Assembly: GCF_009937975.1 (NCBI RefSeq)
Contig: NZ_AP018441.1
Location: 5,828,001-5,892,000 of the forward strand
Reading direction: 5' to 3'
DNA: 64,000 bases
Source of the DNA: Undibacterium sp. YM2
GTDB taxonomy: Bacteria > Pseudomonadota > Gammaproteobacteria > Burkholderiales > Burkholderiaceae_D
In this document: in pieces, positions 1-8,943 of the stretch
How the letters are laid out: each line of letters begins with the position of its first letter
How positions within the stretch are numbered: position 1 is the stretch's first letter
Translations under genes and position numbers: made by a program
Notes under the pieces: generated by a model
Told to the model about the DNA's origin: nothing
Databases searched by the model: none
What the model saw: the letters and a program-made list of their open reading frames with translations, nothing else

Positions 1-12
1 TGATTTTTTGCA

Positions 13-230
13 GTTCCCATGTGTAGACGCCGTTTGTGTGGTACAGAAAATGGAAAAAGAAGGGCCGCTGTTTGAGCCGCAGGCGAGTTTCGGACCTTCC
101 CATTTTTTGTACTACACAAACGGGAACCCCCTTTAGGGGGCGGCTATGCCTGGGTCGCCTTTTTGGCTTACCTTTTTGGCGAAGCAAAAAGGTAAGTAGC
201 CGCCGGTCTATCACCGGCCTGCAATCTTAA
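13..230. repeat. Hairpin-rich intergenic repeat-like segment
   Basis: Three inverted repeats lie close together. A long imperfect one pairs GTTTGTGTGGTACAGAAAATGG (from about 32) with its near complement ending near 121, and GTTCCC/GGGAAC extend the arms. A perfect CCCCC-TTTA-GGGGG hairpin lies at 127-140. A perfect 12-bp stem (CTTACCTTTTTG/CAAAAAGGTAAG, six-base loop) lies at 167-196. The short open frames here have no protein-like character. I recall similar intergenic blocks in Burkholderiales genomes, which I cannot check here. The rest of the gene-free stretch (231-672) shows nothing I can name apart from the leader of egtD. Confidence 0.45.
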
Positions 231-672
231 ATGACGTGTACATGCATTTGAAAAGTAAAGACTTGAGCAATACGAATCAAGCATTAGACGCTGCAACAGT
301 ATGCGACGAACGCCGCTGGATTCCAGCTAACCCCATGCTGGAATGACGCTAATAAGGGTTTCGGTAATCGAAGGCTTACGACTCGGTAAACTTCTTACAA
401 AGTCTGGTTCGAATATCAGTCAAGTAAGCTGCTGTGCAAAACTCAAAGAAATCACGTTATTGAGATTACCCCACTTTGTAGGAAAACCACCCGAAAAAAC
501 ACCACCTCAAGATTTTTCAAACAATAAGTTGTACACTGTGCCACACCAGAGTCAACAACCAGACTCACAGGCAAGCTCTGCATAAGGCGGGCTGAAAGCA
601 AGGCCGTATTGAGTATCAAGCACAGACCAGGATCACACTGGTCTGCCGATTGAATTTCTTAGCCCCAACATC

Positions 673-1650
673 ATGTCCGAATCCACTAGTGTAGCTGACG
701 CTGCCAACAGCGTCGCCAGCGTGCGCAGCACCGCAGCCCACATCATCCGCGAGCTGGAAAACGGCCTGCTCGCCGAAGCCGCCCATACCTCACCCAAGTA
801 TTTTTATGATGCGGTAGGCTCGGTCTTGTTTGAAGCGATTTGCGTACTGCCGGAGTATTATCCCACCCGTACTGAAGCAGAAATTTTTACCCAGCACATG
901 GCCGACATGGCGCGTGTCATTGGTATAGGCGGCAGCCTGATAGACCTGGGGGCGGGTAATTGCGCCAAGGCAGCACGGCTGTTCCCAGTGCTGCATCCTG
1001 ACCAGTATGTGCCCATCGATATTTCAGTCTCTCATTTGCAGGATGCGGTACGGCGCTTGCAGCAGCGCTTCCCGCACATAGAGATGACGGCGCTGGGGCT
1101 GGATCTGGCACAGGACTGGAAACTGCCTGCAGAAGTAAGGCGTGACAAACGGCTGTTCTTTTACCCCGGCTCATCGATAGGTAATTTTGAACCGGAAGAG
1201 GCACTGGCATTCCTCTGCCATTTACGTGCTGCCTGTGACAATGATGCGGGCATACTGATAGGTGTGGACCTGATCAAGGACAAGGCCTTGCTGGATGCCG
1301 CCTATGACGACAAGTTGGGTGTCACCGCTGCCTTTAACCTGAATCTGTTACGCCATATCAATCATTTGCTGCGCGCTGACTTTGATGTCAGCCAATGGCA
1401 GCACGAGGCGTTTTTCAATACAGAAAAATCCCGCATAGAAATGCATTTGCGCGCCAGGGAAAATATCCAGGTCAACTGGCCGGGCGGACAAAGAAATTTT
1501 ATCAAGGGTGAACACATACACACGGAAAACAGCTATAAATACAGCATACAGGGCTTTAATGCCTTGCTGGCCGATGCTGGTTTTTCCCATAGCTGTCACT
1601 GGACGGACAAAAATGAATGGTTCGCCGTTATCCATGCCAAAGCTGCTTGA
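673..1650 (+). CDS. egtD: L-histidine N-alpha-methyltransferase EgtD
   Basis: It trimethylates histidine to hercynine with S-adenosylmethionine, the first step of ergothioneine synthesis in the cytoplasm. The 325-residue length is normal for the family. YYPTRTEAE (residues 62-70) is the characteristic family motif, DLGAGNCAKA (91-100) is the SAM-binding glycine loop, and FYPGSSIGNF (163-172) is also typical. The egtB reading frame begins before this gene ends, so the two are almost certainly co-transcribed and translationally coupled. This EgtD-EgtB pair without EgtA, C or E is common in proteobacteria; that is family knowledge, not visible here. Confidence 0.95.
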   Translation: MSESTSVADAANSVASVRSTAAHIIRELENGLLAEAAHTSPKYFYDAVGSVLFEAICVLPEYYPTRTEAEIFTQHMADMARVIGIGGSLIDLGAGNCAKAARLFPVLHPDQYVPIDISVSHLQDAVRRLQQRFPHIEMTALGLDLAQDWKLPAEVRRDKRLFFYPGSSIGNFEPEEALAFLCHLRAACDNDAGILIGVDLIKDKALLDAAYDDKLGVTAAFNLNLLRHINHLLRADFDVSQWQHEAFFNTEKSRIEMHLRARENIQVNWPGGQRNFIKGEHIHTENSYKYSIQGFNALLADAGFSHSCHWTDKNEWFAVIHAKAA

Positions 1651-2881
1651 TCCCCTCACAGAGCCGGGGCAAAACCTGCAACAAGCGGGCATGATTGAAC
1701 GCTGGCAAGCAATCCGCTTGCGCTCAGTCGCGATTGCTGCGCCTCTGTCTGCCGAAGATTGCATGGCACAGTCCATGCCAGATGCCAGCCCCATCAAATG
1801 GCATCTGGCGCATACGACGTGGTTTTTCGAAACCTTTATTCTTGAACAGTTTGAAACGGATTTTCAGGCTTTTCACACTGATTTCAGAGTACTCTTCAAT
1901 TCCTATTACAACGGTGTCGGTGACAAGCACCCGCGCCCGCAACGTGGCTTGCTGACACGGCCATCGCTGGACACCGTACTGGCCTACAGACGCAATGTCG
2001 ATGAACGCATGCTGCAATGCCAGGACAAGCTCAGCGATACCCATTTTGCATCCCTGCTGGAACTGGGCATGCAACATGAACAGCAACATCAGGAGCTGAT
2101 GCTGACTGACATCAAGCATCTGCTGTCATGTAACCCTTTGTTCCCGGCCCTGTATCCCGCAACAGATATGCGCAAACCCATGCCTGCCTCTGACACCCTG
2201 AGCTGGCAAGATTATGATGCCTGCCTGTGTGAAATTGGCCATGAGGGCAAAGGCTTTTCCTTTGATAATGAAGGGCCGCGCCACCGCCAGTTTCTTGAGC
2301 CTTTCCAGCTCGCGACGCGTTTGATCTGTAATGCAGAATACCTGGAATTCATAGAAGATGGTGGTTACCAGAATTCCGCCCTGTGGCTATCTGAAGGCTG
2401 GGACTGGGTGCAGCAGCAAGACCTGCGTCATCCACTGTACTGGCGCTATGATTTCCAGCAAGGCTGGCAGGAGTTTGGCCTGCATGGCTTGTTGCCGCTA
2501 AATCCGCAGCAGGCACTTGGCCATATCTCGTATTTTGAAGCCAGTGCCTTTGCGACCTGGGCAGGGGCGCGCCTGCCGACTGAAGCTGAGTGGGAATATG
2601 CAGCACAGCAACATGAGCTTGAAGGCCAACTTAGCCAGTTGTTTGGTCATGGCTGGCAATGGACCAGCAGCAGCTACAGCCCCTACCCTGGCTTTGTCCC
2701 GGCAGCAGGTGCAGTGGGTGAATACAATGGCAAATTCATGGTCAATCAATATGTCTTGCGCGGCTCTTCAGCTTTCACCCCTGCTGGACACAGCCGCAAC
2801 ACTTACCGGAATTTTTTCCCGGCAACGGCGCGCTGGCAGTTGACAGGTTTGCGCCTGGCACGATCACTTATTGAGGAATAA
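1634..2881 (+). CDS. egtB: Ergothioneine biosynthesis protein EgtB (hercynine sulfoxide synthase)
   Basis: Non-heme iron enzyme joining hercynine to a thiol (gamma-glutamylcysteine or cysteine) with oxygen to form the sulfoxide intermediate of ergothioneine. The N-terminal DinB-like half carries the probable iron ligands: WHLAH (His57/His60) and HEQQH (His148, His152). The C-terminal half is an FGE-sulfatase domain ending in the expected tract around GAVGEYNGKFM and RNFFPATARWQ. The frame is open from 1508, but a start there would overlap egtD by 143 bases; ATG at 1634 (17-base overlap, 415 residues) fits the family length better. ATG at 1613 is an alternative. Thiol specificity cannot be read from sequence. 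Confidence 0.93.
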   Translation: MPKLLDPLTEPGQNLQQAGMIERWQAIRLRSVAIAAPLSAEDCMAQSMPDASPIKWHLAHTTWFFETFILEQFETDFQAFHTDFRVLFNSYYNGVGDKHPRPQRGLLTRPSLDTVLAYRRNVDERMLQCQDKLSDTHFASLLELGMQHEQQHQELMLTDIKHLLSCNPLFPALYPATDMRKPMPASDTLSWQDYDACLCEIGHEGKGFSFDNEGPRHRQFLEPFQLATRLICNAEYLEFIEDGGYQNSALWLSEGWDWVQQQDLRHPLYWRYDFQQGWQEFGLHGLLPLNPQQALGHISYFEASAFATWAGARLPTEAEWEYAAQQHELEGQLSQLFGHGWQWTSSSYSPYPGFVPAAGAVGEYNGKFMVNQYVLRGSSAFTPAGHSRNTYRNFFPATARWQLTGLRLARSLIEE

Positions 2882-2887
2882 TTTTTT

Positions 2888-3178
2888 ATGCCCACCGCAA
2901 AATGGAAAGATACCATCATCGCCCAGGCCAGTGATGACGAAATTGTGAAGCTCGAAGGCAATATCTATTTCCCTGAAAAAAGCGTCAATCCTGAACACTT
3001 GCGCGATAGCGACAAACACACGGTTTGCCCATGGAAGGGCACAGCCAGCTATTACGATATCGTCGTGAATGGCGAAATCAATGCCGGTGCTGCCTGGTAT
3101 TACCCAGAACCCAAGGATGCGGCTAAAGAAATAAACGGTTTCATTGCCTTCTGGCGCGGGGTAGAAGTCTTGTCCTGA
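2888..3178 (+). CDS. DUF427 family protein
   Basis: A 96-residue protein that is essentially one DUF427 domain (PF04248): an N-terminal strand pair, the CPWKGTASYYDI motif near residues 42-53, and AWYYPEPKDAAKEI followed by the aromatic FIAFWRGVEV end. It starts six bases after the egtB stop on the same strand, so it is the third gene of the ergothioneine operon. The biochemical role of DUF427 is not established to my knowledge. Co-transcription with egtDB suggests an accessory or simply co-expressed part, which is inference. Confidence 0.85.
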   Translation: MPTAKWKDTIIAQASDDEIVKLEGNIYFPEKSVNPEHLRDSDKHTVCPWKGTASYYDIVVNGEINAGAAWYYPEPKDAAKEINGFIAFWRGVEVLS

Positions 3179-3181
3179 ATA

Positions 3182-3664
3182 TCAAGTAACTGCCTCCAAA
3201 GACTGTTCCAGTTTCCTGGAAAAAAGAGTCATTTGAGTAAGATCAAGAGCAAGTATTGCGCAGACTATAAGTAATGGAATCAAGACATCAAAGCCCGTTT
3301 TTGAGAAAAAAATCGCAAGAAAAATGATCCACAAATAAAGAGGTAGGACAAACACATTCAAACGCACGACAAAACTCTTCTCTGGCACAGAAAAGGAGGC
3401 AGACAGACCTGTGAAACCAATAAATCTGCTTAGGTGAATACTCAATTCTTTGTCATGTATTTTTTTCACTTTATTTACACTAGAAATTTTTTTGGCTCGC
3501 TCCAGCATTTGCTCGGCTGAGATATCATCAGACAACATCAAGCTACGCTTAAATAAAAGCAAACCGCCCCGCAAGAATTTCGGTGTCCAAAAGAATAAAA
3601 TAATAAGCGCACAAAGCAAAACAAAAGCGCTCAAAGACACTATTGCTTCAGGTTCCAAATACAT
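3182..3664 (-). CDS. Hypothetical membrane protein
   Basis: A 160-residue protein I do not recognise. Hydrophobic segments are visible at about residues 8-28 (starting EAIVSLSAFVLLCALIILFF) and as a pair near 105-145, which suggests three membrane passes. Between them lies a basic, mostly soluble stretch of about 70 residues rich in Lys and Ser. It is convergent with the DUF427 gene, with only three bases between the two stops. The local sequence is more AT-rich than its neighbours. No motif points to a function. Confidence 0.6.
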   Translation of the reverse strand: MYLEPEAIVSLSAFVLLCALIILFFWTPKFLRGGLLLFKRSLMLSDDISAEQMLERAKKISSVNKVKKIHDKELSIHLSRFIGFTGLSASFSVPEKSFVVRLNVFVLPLYLWIIFLAIFFSKTGFDVLIPLLIVCAILALDLTQMTLFSRKLEQSLEAVT

Positions 3665-3733
3665 CTATTTTTCTCCGGTATTCTCTCTTTCCAATGAAGA
3701 TAGAAGAATACCAGAACAAGTGCGTTGCTGGCC

Positions 3734-4243
3734 TCAAGGAAAAGCCGGTATATGTGGCTCGACCCCGCCGTAACGAAAACCGGGATGCCTGCTGGCCATC
3801 ATCTCTTCTGTCTGTTTTACCTTGCTCAGCGGCACATCAACAATGAGCAGGACTTGCCCATCTTCAATTTCTTTTTCAAAAGCTTTCAGCCGTGAATTGG
3901 GAATGGCGGCGGCAGCCATGCCTGATACCCAGGAGCCAAATGCGGCACCGCCAACGGCTGCGACCAGCAAGGCGATGGTACGCATTTCCAGCCCCTCAGG
4001 CGGGAAAATCAATAACAAACTACCGGCCAATAAGCCGGTAGCTGCACCGACTACCATGCCCAGTTCCATGCCATGGATGAGATCGGTTTTCTGGAAAAAA
4101 TTGGCCTCCGGCATATCATTGGGCAGGCTGTCTTTTGCCAGGAAGTGAATATATCTTTCTTCTATACGTGCCAGCAATAATTCATCGAGCATGGCTCTGG
4201 CAGCAGGAATAGTGGGAAGCATAAAATAGAGACGACGGCGCAT
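3734..4243 (-). CDS. Glycine-rich membrane protein, DUF1269-like
   Basis: A 169-residue protein with a soluble N-terminal half (about 1-70) followed by two glycine- and alanine-rich membrane segments, near 76-99 and 104-130, and a charged C-terminal tail ending in a short HPGFRYGG-type stretch. This layout resembles DUF1269 proteins, whose function is not settled; the assignment is from memory of the family. The start at 4243 is fixed by a strong AGGAGG ribosome-binding site, which sits inside a perfect hairpin (see 4248-4273), so translation may be regulated. Confidence 0.6.
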   Translation of the reverse strand: MRRRLYFMLPTIPAARAMLDELLLARIEERYIHFLAKDSLPNDMPEANFFQKTDLIHGMELGMVVGAATGLLAGSLLLIFPPEGLEMRTIALLVAAVGGAAFGSWVSGMAAAAIPNSRLKAFEKEIEDGQVLLIVDVPLSKVKQTEEMMASRHPGFRYGGVEPHIPAFP

Positions 4244-4247
4244 GATG

Positions 4248-4273
4248 GCCTCCTGTAAAAAATCTCAGGAGGC
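4248..4273 (-). promoter_or_regulatory. Hairpin sequestering the ribosome-binding site of the 3734-4243 gene
   Basis: On the minus strand an 8-bp perfect stem (GCCTCCTG paired with CAGGAGGC, ten-base loop AGATTTTTTA) places the whole AGGAGG site in double-stranded form, four bases before the ATG. An anti-Shine-Dalgarno CCTCCT directly upstream of its own site is uncommon. It could act as a translational switch or RNA thermometer. The structure is visible; the function is inference. Confidence 0.5.
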
Positions 4274-4401
4274 TGCAATGGGGAAATTATAGATGCAAGG
4301 CAAGAACAGGGTGCAAAGCCTCCTGCTTAGTTATAGCAAAGATGAGCGAAAGGTCAAAACATATCGCCCATTTCTCCCACCTCACTCACTCTTCACAGGT
4401 C

Positions 4402-5316
4402 TTAACCCAAACGTTTCGCTGCCAGCGCATTACCAGCACGGCTGACTGCCTTGCGACCCAGATGCGCAGAAATGAATTGCCCTGCATCCACCACGGCATT
4501 CAAGTCTATACCGGTTTGTATGCCCAGGCCCTGCATGAGGAAGAGCACATCTTCTGTCGATACATTACCGGTCGCACCTTTGGCATACGGGCAACCACCA
4601 AGGCCAGCAACGGAGGAATGGAAGATGGAAATGCCGACTTCCAGACTCGCATAAATATTCGCCAGTGCCTGACCATAGGTGTCGTGGAAATGGCCGGACA
4701 AAGCCGCAATAGGAAAGTCCTGCGCCACCTTTTGCATGACGTTTTGCACTTGCCGCGCCGTGCCTACACCTATGGTGTCAGCGATGTCGATTTCATCGCA
4801 ACCGAGATCACGCAAACGCTGTACCACGTCAGAGACACTATCAACGGCGACTTCACCCTGGTAAGGGCAACCAAAAGCGCAGGAGATACTGCCGCGCAAG
4901 CGTATCTTGTTTGCTTTTGCCGCTTCGGCCACTTCGCGGAAGCGTTCTATCGACTCTGCAATCGAGCAATTGATGTTTTTTTGCGCAAAGGCTTCCGAGG
5001 CTGAACTAAAAATCACTACTTCATCAGCACCTGCTGCCAGTGCGGCTTCAAAGCCTTTCATATTCGGTGTCAGTACAGAATAAATGACACCAGGCTTGCG
5101 CGTAATACCGGCCATGACCTCTGCCGAGGTTGCCATTTGCGGCACCCATTTGGGCGAGACAAAAGAGGCTGCTTCTATATTCACAAAGCCAGCCGCGGTC
5201 AGACGGTTGACCAGTTCTATCTTGACGTCGGCGGGTATGCTTTCTTTTTCATTTTGCAAGCCGTCACGCGGACCTACTTCAACGATTTTGGCTTGCTTGG
5301 GCAGTGATGCATTCAT
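4402..5316 (-). CDS. liuE: Hydroxymethylglutaryl-CoA lyase
   Basis: It cleaves HMG-CoA to acetoacetate and acetyl-CoA, the last step of leucine/isovalerate catabolism (LiuE/MvaB). The family signature VGPRDGLQNE lies at residues 14-23, and the catalytic cysteine motif GGCPYAKGATGN near residue 240. Its 304-residue length is normal. AAAGGA precedes the ATG at a good distance. It stands about 15 kb from the rest of the liu genes in this window, separated by the desaturase and chemosensory blocks, so it probably has its own promoter. No LiuR-type palindrome is visible just upstream. Confidence 0.95.
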   Translation of the reverse strand: MNASLPKQAKIVEVGPRDGLQNEKESIPADVKIELVNRLTAAGFVNIEAASFVSPKWVPQMATSAEVMAGITRKPGVIYSVLTPNMKGFEAALAAGADEVVIFSSASEAFAQKNINCSIAESIERFREVAEAAKANKIRLRGSISCAFGCPYQGEVAVDSVSDVVQRLRDLGCDEIDIADTIGVGTARQVQNVMQKVAQDFPIAALSGHFHDTYGQALANIYASLEVGISIFHSSVAGLGGCPYAKGATGNVSTEDVLFLMQGLGIQTGIDLNAVVDAGQFISAHLGRKAVSRAGNALAAKRLG

Positions 5317-5410
5317 GTTGTTTTTCCTTTGAAGGCGATTACATCATTTTACCCCCAAGCTGGCTAAAGCCAGTACCTTCCCGTATTTCTACTTGTGCCA
5401 AAAGACCAAC

Positions 5411-6310
5411 TCAAATCACATGCAATACCGCAACACCCAATTTATCGAAATAAGGGTCCAGCCTGTCTGCCAGTTGCGGCAGGTTATAGCTGGGCACTTG
5501 TGGATACAAATGATGCTCAAGATGATAAGAAAGATTGAACAACAAGGCCGGTATGATCTTGCCTCGCAAGCTCCTGGCTTGTCCCAGTATGCGGCTGTCC
5601 GGTTTGAAGTGCGGCAACCAGGCGGTGGTGACTGGATACAGGCAAGAACCTAGGTACATGAATACGCAATAAATCAGCGGCGCAGCAGTCCAGGGCAAAA
5701 CAAGTATGGCAATCACAATTCCGAGGATGGCAGCGCACAGTTCGGCCAGCATCCAGCGCTTTTGTACAGGTTTTTTGGCAAGCCGGTAAGCATGCAACCA
5801 ATGACGTGCCAGATAGGTAGGCCCGGCTTTCAGCGCGCCCATCAAGCTCAGGTGTGCAGGGCTACCTTCAAAATCATCATGCTCCAGGCAATGGCTATGG
5901 TGATGCAGATGCGCCTGGCGGAAGGCATGGCCACTTTCCAGCAGCAGGATACTCATGGCAAACAAGAGCCATTCTGTACTGCGTGGCTTGAAACCGGCAG
6001 CGCCATGCAATACATCGTGGGTGAAGGTCACCGAGACCAGAAAGTGCAACACGAAAACCAGCGGCAGCAACAGGTAATACTGCATGGAGAAAACCATGGC
6101 ATAGACAGCCAGGGTCAACAATGGCAACACTGGCCAGATCAGGCGTTTCAATTTGCTGGCATTCAACAAGTCCAGGCCCAGACTGCTCAGATTAGGCAAG
6201 CCAGCCTGGCGGCGGCTGAGCGGGCTTATGGCAGCTCGTGCGCGCGATGCGACTGCACTACGGCGGGCGACAGGAAAGACCGTATCAGTCAAGGTAACGC
6301 TATGGTTCAT
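5411..6310 (-). CDS. Membrane fatty acid desaturase
   Basis: A 299-residue integral-membrane di-iron desaturase that would introduce double bonds into acyl chains of membrane lipids. The three histidine clusters are all present: HDVLH (98-102), HAFRQAHLHHHSH (128-140) and HLEHHLYP near the C-terminus. Hydrophobic helices lie at about 58-95 and 115-130, with more near 200-225. ATG at 6310 follows a clear GGGGAAG site, so the longer open frame (to 6418) is rejected. It is 13 bases downstream of the membrane-protein gene 6324-6854 and shares the sigma-54 promoter at 6923-6939. Substrate and position specificity are not readable. Confidence 0.85.
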   Translation of the reverse strand: MNHSVTLTDTVFPVARRSAVASRARAAISPLSRRQAGLPNLSSLGLDLLNASKLKRLIWPVLPLLTLAVYAMVFSMQYYLLLPLVFVLHFLVSVTFTHDVLHGAAGFKPRSTEWLLFAMSILLLESGHAFRQAHLHHHSHCLEHDDFEGSPAHLSLMGALKAGPTYLARHWLHAYRLAKKPVQKRWMLAELCAAILGIVIAILVLPWTAAPLIYCVFMYLGSCLYPVTTAWLPHFKPDSRILGQARSLRGKIIPALLFNLSYHLEHHLYPQVPSYNLPQLADRLDPYFDKLGVAVLHVI

Positions 6311-6323
6311 GTTCTTCCCCTGA

Positions 6324-6854
6324 TCAGGCACGCAGCAAGTTGGCAAAGAAAAAGAACAGGTAGATGCACACGACCAGACTTGCATCCAGGTACTTGATAC
6401 CCCAGCGTTGAAAAGCAAAGCTCATCGCTCTGTACAAATGCTGTATGAAAGAAACCGGCATCCTCAGCGATGGGTAAAACATGAGCAATGCCAGCCATCT
6501 GGCGCCAGGAATGAACAGCAATGGCAAAACAGAAATAGCCTGGGCCATGCGGTAGCCAGTCAACAGAAATTCATTGCGCGGACTTAAGACATGCCAACGA
6601 AAACCCATTACATGCATGGAAAACGTAAATTTTTGCCGCTTGACTTTGGGCAAGCCAAACAAGATCAGCGACAAAATCCCATGAGCGAGCAAGAGACCAA
6701 AATCCACCAGCAAGGCGTAAACAAGGTTTGCCCTGGCAAAAAATTGCAGCACAGGTGTGATGAGCATGGCCCAGGCCAGGATGCGGTTGAACCTGACCCA
6801 GTTGGCTCTGGTCAGTAAAGTGAAATGGGGGAAGCTTGATGTCGTTAGGTTCAT
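6324..6854 (-). CDS. Membrane protein co-transcribed with the desaturase
   Basis: A 176-residue protein I do not recognise. About four hydrophobic segments are visible (near 24-42, 45-66, 105-125 and 157-173), joined by basic loops such as KVKRQKF. It starts with AGGA seven bases before the ATG. It is the first gene behind a near-perfect sigma-54 promoter and is followed by the desaturase, so a role in membrane lipid adaptation, for instance as a partner subunit or electron-transfer partner, is plausible but inferred. It has no cytochrome or ferredoxin motif. Confidence 0.65.
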   Translation of the reverse strand: MNLTTSSFPHFTLLTRANWVRFNRILAWAMLITPVLQFFARANLVYALLVDFGLLLAHGILSLILFGLPKVKRQKFTFSMHVMGFRWHVLSPRNEFLLTGYRMAQAISVLPLLFIPGARWLALLMFYPSLRMPVSFIQHLYRAMSFAFQRWGIKYLDASLVVCIYLFFFFANLLRA

Positions 6855-6922
6855 GATTTTTCCTACTGCACTTGATTGCGGCTTTTTGGGTGGCAGGTAT
6901 GAAAACTGCCTGTCTCCTTATT

Positions 6923-6939
6923 CGCAAACTGCGTGCCAG
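6923..6939 (-). promoter_or_regulatory. Sigma-54 (RpoN) promoter of the desaturase operon
   Basis: On the minus strand the sequence TGGCACGCAGTTTGC matches the consensus TGGCACG-N4-TTGC at every fixed position, with GG and GC dinucleotides at the required -24/-12 spacing. The start of transcription would be near 6912, about 57 bases before the ATG at 6854. Divergent from it lies a kinase/NtrC-type regulator pair (7060-10290), the expected activator class for such a promoter. Confidence 0.85.
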
Positions 6940-7006
6940 TCAGAAATACTTCATAAGCCCTTGTTTCTTAAGGAAATTCAATTTATGTCTCAGCAAAACT
7001 GTAAGC

Positions 7007-7035
7007 TTGCTATATAGTTGGCTGAAATTTACTAT
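7007..7035 (+). promoter_or_regulatory. Candidate sigma-70 promoter of the sensor kinase gene
   Basis: TTGCTA (7007-7012) and TACTAT (7030-7035) are separated by 17 bases. This gives a start near 7042 and an 18-base leader before the ATG at 7060. The match is 4/6 and 5/6. It is back to back with the sigma-54 promoter of the desaturase operon. Confidence 0.45.
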
Positions 7036-7059
7036 CAAGATGCTTAACAGCTACCGGCC

Positions 7060-8939
7060 ATGAACGCCTACGGACTTTATTTTTTCTCACTTGCTTTGCA
7101 GAGCGTCATCAGCCCCTTGCTGGCTATCTGGCTTTGGGTAAAGGCAAGTCAACAACCAGGCATGAAGGCGCTGGCACTGTTTTGCGTGGGTATAGGCCTG
7201 TGGGCAACAGGGCAACTGGCCATCAACCTCGGTGATGCCAGGACTAGTGAACTGGGCAAAATACTGGTCAATACCGGCCCTGTGAATGCCGTGTTTTTCC
7301 TACATTTTGTGCTGCGCTTTTTGGGACGCTTGCGACCAGCGAGCATCATCGCCTGGTATGCAGTAGCCCTGCTGGTGGTGCTGGGGATTAATATATTCGA
7401 TATGGGTAGCCTCTTGCCCTGGCTGGAATTCAAGCGCTACTACATCTTCCCGGTCTGGGGCTGGATACCCGGCATTTTTGTCAGCGGCCTGAGTACCTGG
7501 GCTTATCTGCTGTTGCTGATGGCCTGGCCTGCTGCTGCCCCCAAAAAAAGGGGGCAAATTCTGGCCGCTTGCCTGGCTGGTGTCTGGGGTTCGCTCTCAA
7601 CCCTGATGTTTTTGAATGCCTCGTTCGGCATAGCCATCTTCCCTTATAGCGTGATCCTGCTGCCGTTTTATGCCGTCTTGCTGGTACTCGGCATCCTGCG
7701 CTATGACATGATGGTGGTTAACCTGTGGGCCAACCGTTTCCTGGCCTGGCTGGCCCTGAGTGTGCTGACGGTCGCCATTGCGGGTCTGGTACTGAGCCTG
7801 GTGGCGCAAACCGGCTTCAGCCCGCTGGCAGCCTTGCCACTGTGGCAGCTATGGTTATTGGGCACTGCCATGTTGCTCATCATGCTGATACTGGAAAGGC
7901 CAGTGCGCAGTTTTATGGAAAAACTGGTCTTTCCCGGCGCGCATCTGGAGGCGGCCGTGCTCAGCAACTGGCGCATGCAGTTAGAGTCGGCGACGAACTG
8001 GGAGGAACTGGGCGCGGTTGCATCAGCGTTATTGGAAACGCATTTGCGCCAGCCCATGCCTGTCTTGATATTCCACGCAGGAGCACCAGACAGCCACGCT
8101 GCCGAGCAAACCTGTGTCATCTGTTACCGGCAGCAGGCACAGTCTGCCCACGCAGAATGGCATTACGAATTGCGACACTGGGAGGGAGCGACCCCCAGTG
8201 TGCAAAGAGTGGGGCAGTATTCGGTGCCTTGCTGGCAGCAGCAGCCGGACGCCTTGATCAATTATTGCGTTATGCAGAGCAGGAAAAACAGCGTCTGCAA
8301 CAGGCACATCTGACGGAACTGGGTGGGCTGGCAGCCACCGTCGCCCATGAATTGCGCAACCCTCTGAATATCATCAGCATGGCTGCCGTTTCTTGCCCTA
8401 CTGATGTACGCAACGACATACGCGAGCAGATAGAAAGAGCAGATCATCTGATACAGGATTTGCTCAGTTATTCCGGTGAAGTGCGGCTGACTTGCCAGCC
8501 TGTCCATATGGCAGAATTGATTGATAACATCATGACGCAACTACGCCCTACTGCCATGGCGAATAGCGTACAAATCAGCAGCGATATCGAAGAAAATTTA
8601 CATGGATATATAGACCGCATGCGCACTGAACAAATACTCAACAACCTGCTCAATAATGCACTGGCGATGTTGCGCGGCAGACCAGATGCGCGCATCCATA
8701 TCGAAGCGTGTACAGACAAACAGATGCTGAGACTGCGCATCTGCGACAACGGCCCTGGCATACCGGCAGAACAAAAAGCCGATTTGTTCCAGGCTTTCAA
8801 GAGCCGCCGCCCCGGTGGTACGGGCCTGGGCCTGGCGATAGTGCGCAGGCTGGTGGAAGCCCATGGCGGCAGCGTGGCGCTGATCACTTATCCCGGCTGG
8901 AATTGCTGTTTTGAATTTTATCTACCCACATCACCATGA
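7060..8939 (+). pseudogene. Multi-pass sensor histidine kinase, split by a -1 frameshift
   Basis: Two overlapping open frames make one kinase. The first (from 7060) has about seven to eight hydrophobic helices over residues 1-270, followed by a soluble linker. The second supplies the catalytic part: AAAAGRLDQLLRYAEQEKQR, an H-box ATVAHELRNPLN, an N-box NNLLNNAL, and G-boxes ICDNGPGIP and GGTGLGLAIVRR. The switch is best placed at the G run 8211-8214: one extra G would join the frames into a 626-residue protein. It may be a sequencing error, as two other genes here show the same lesion. The intact NtrC-type partner follows directly. It probably senses a membrane or envelope state and controls the sigma-54 desaturase operon (inference). 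Confidence 0.8.
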
Positions 8940-8943
8940 CACC

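Noticed and set aside
36..585. Short open frames (36-230 and 343-585) at the left end
   Set aside because: They lie in hairpin-rich DNA and have no protein-like composition or good ribosome-binding site.
1508..1633. Longer start for egtB
   Set aside because: It would overlap egtD by 143 bases and add residues that are not part of the EgtB family; ATG 1634 or 1613 fits better.
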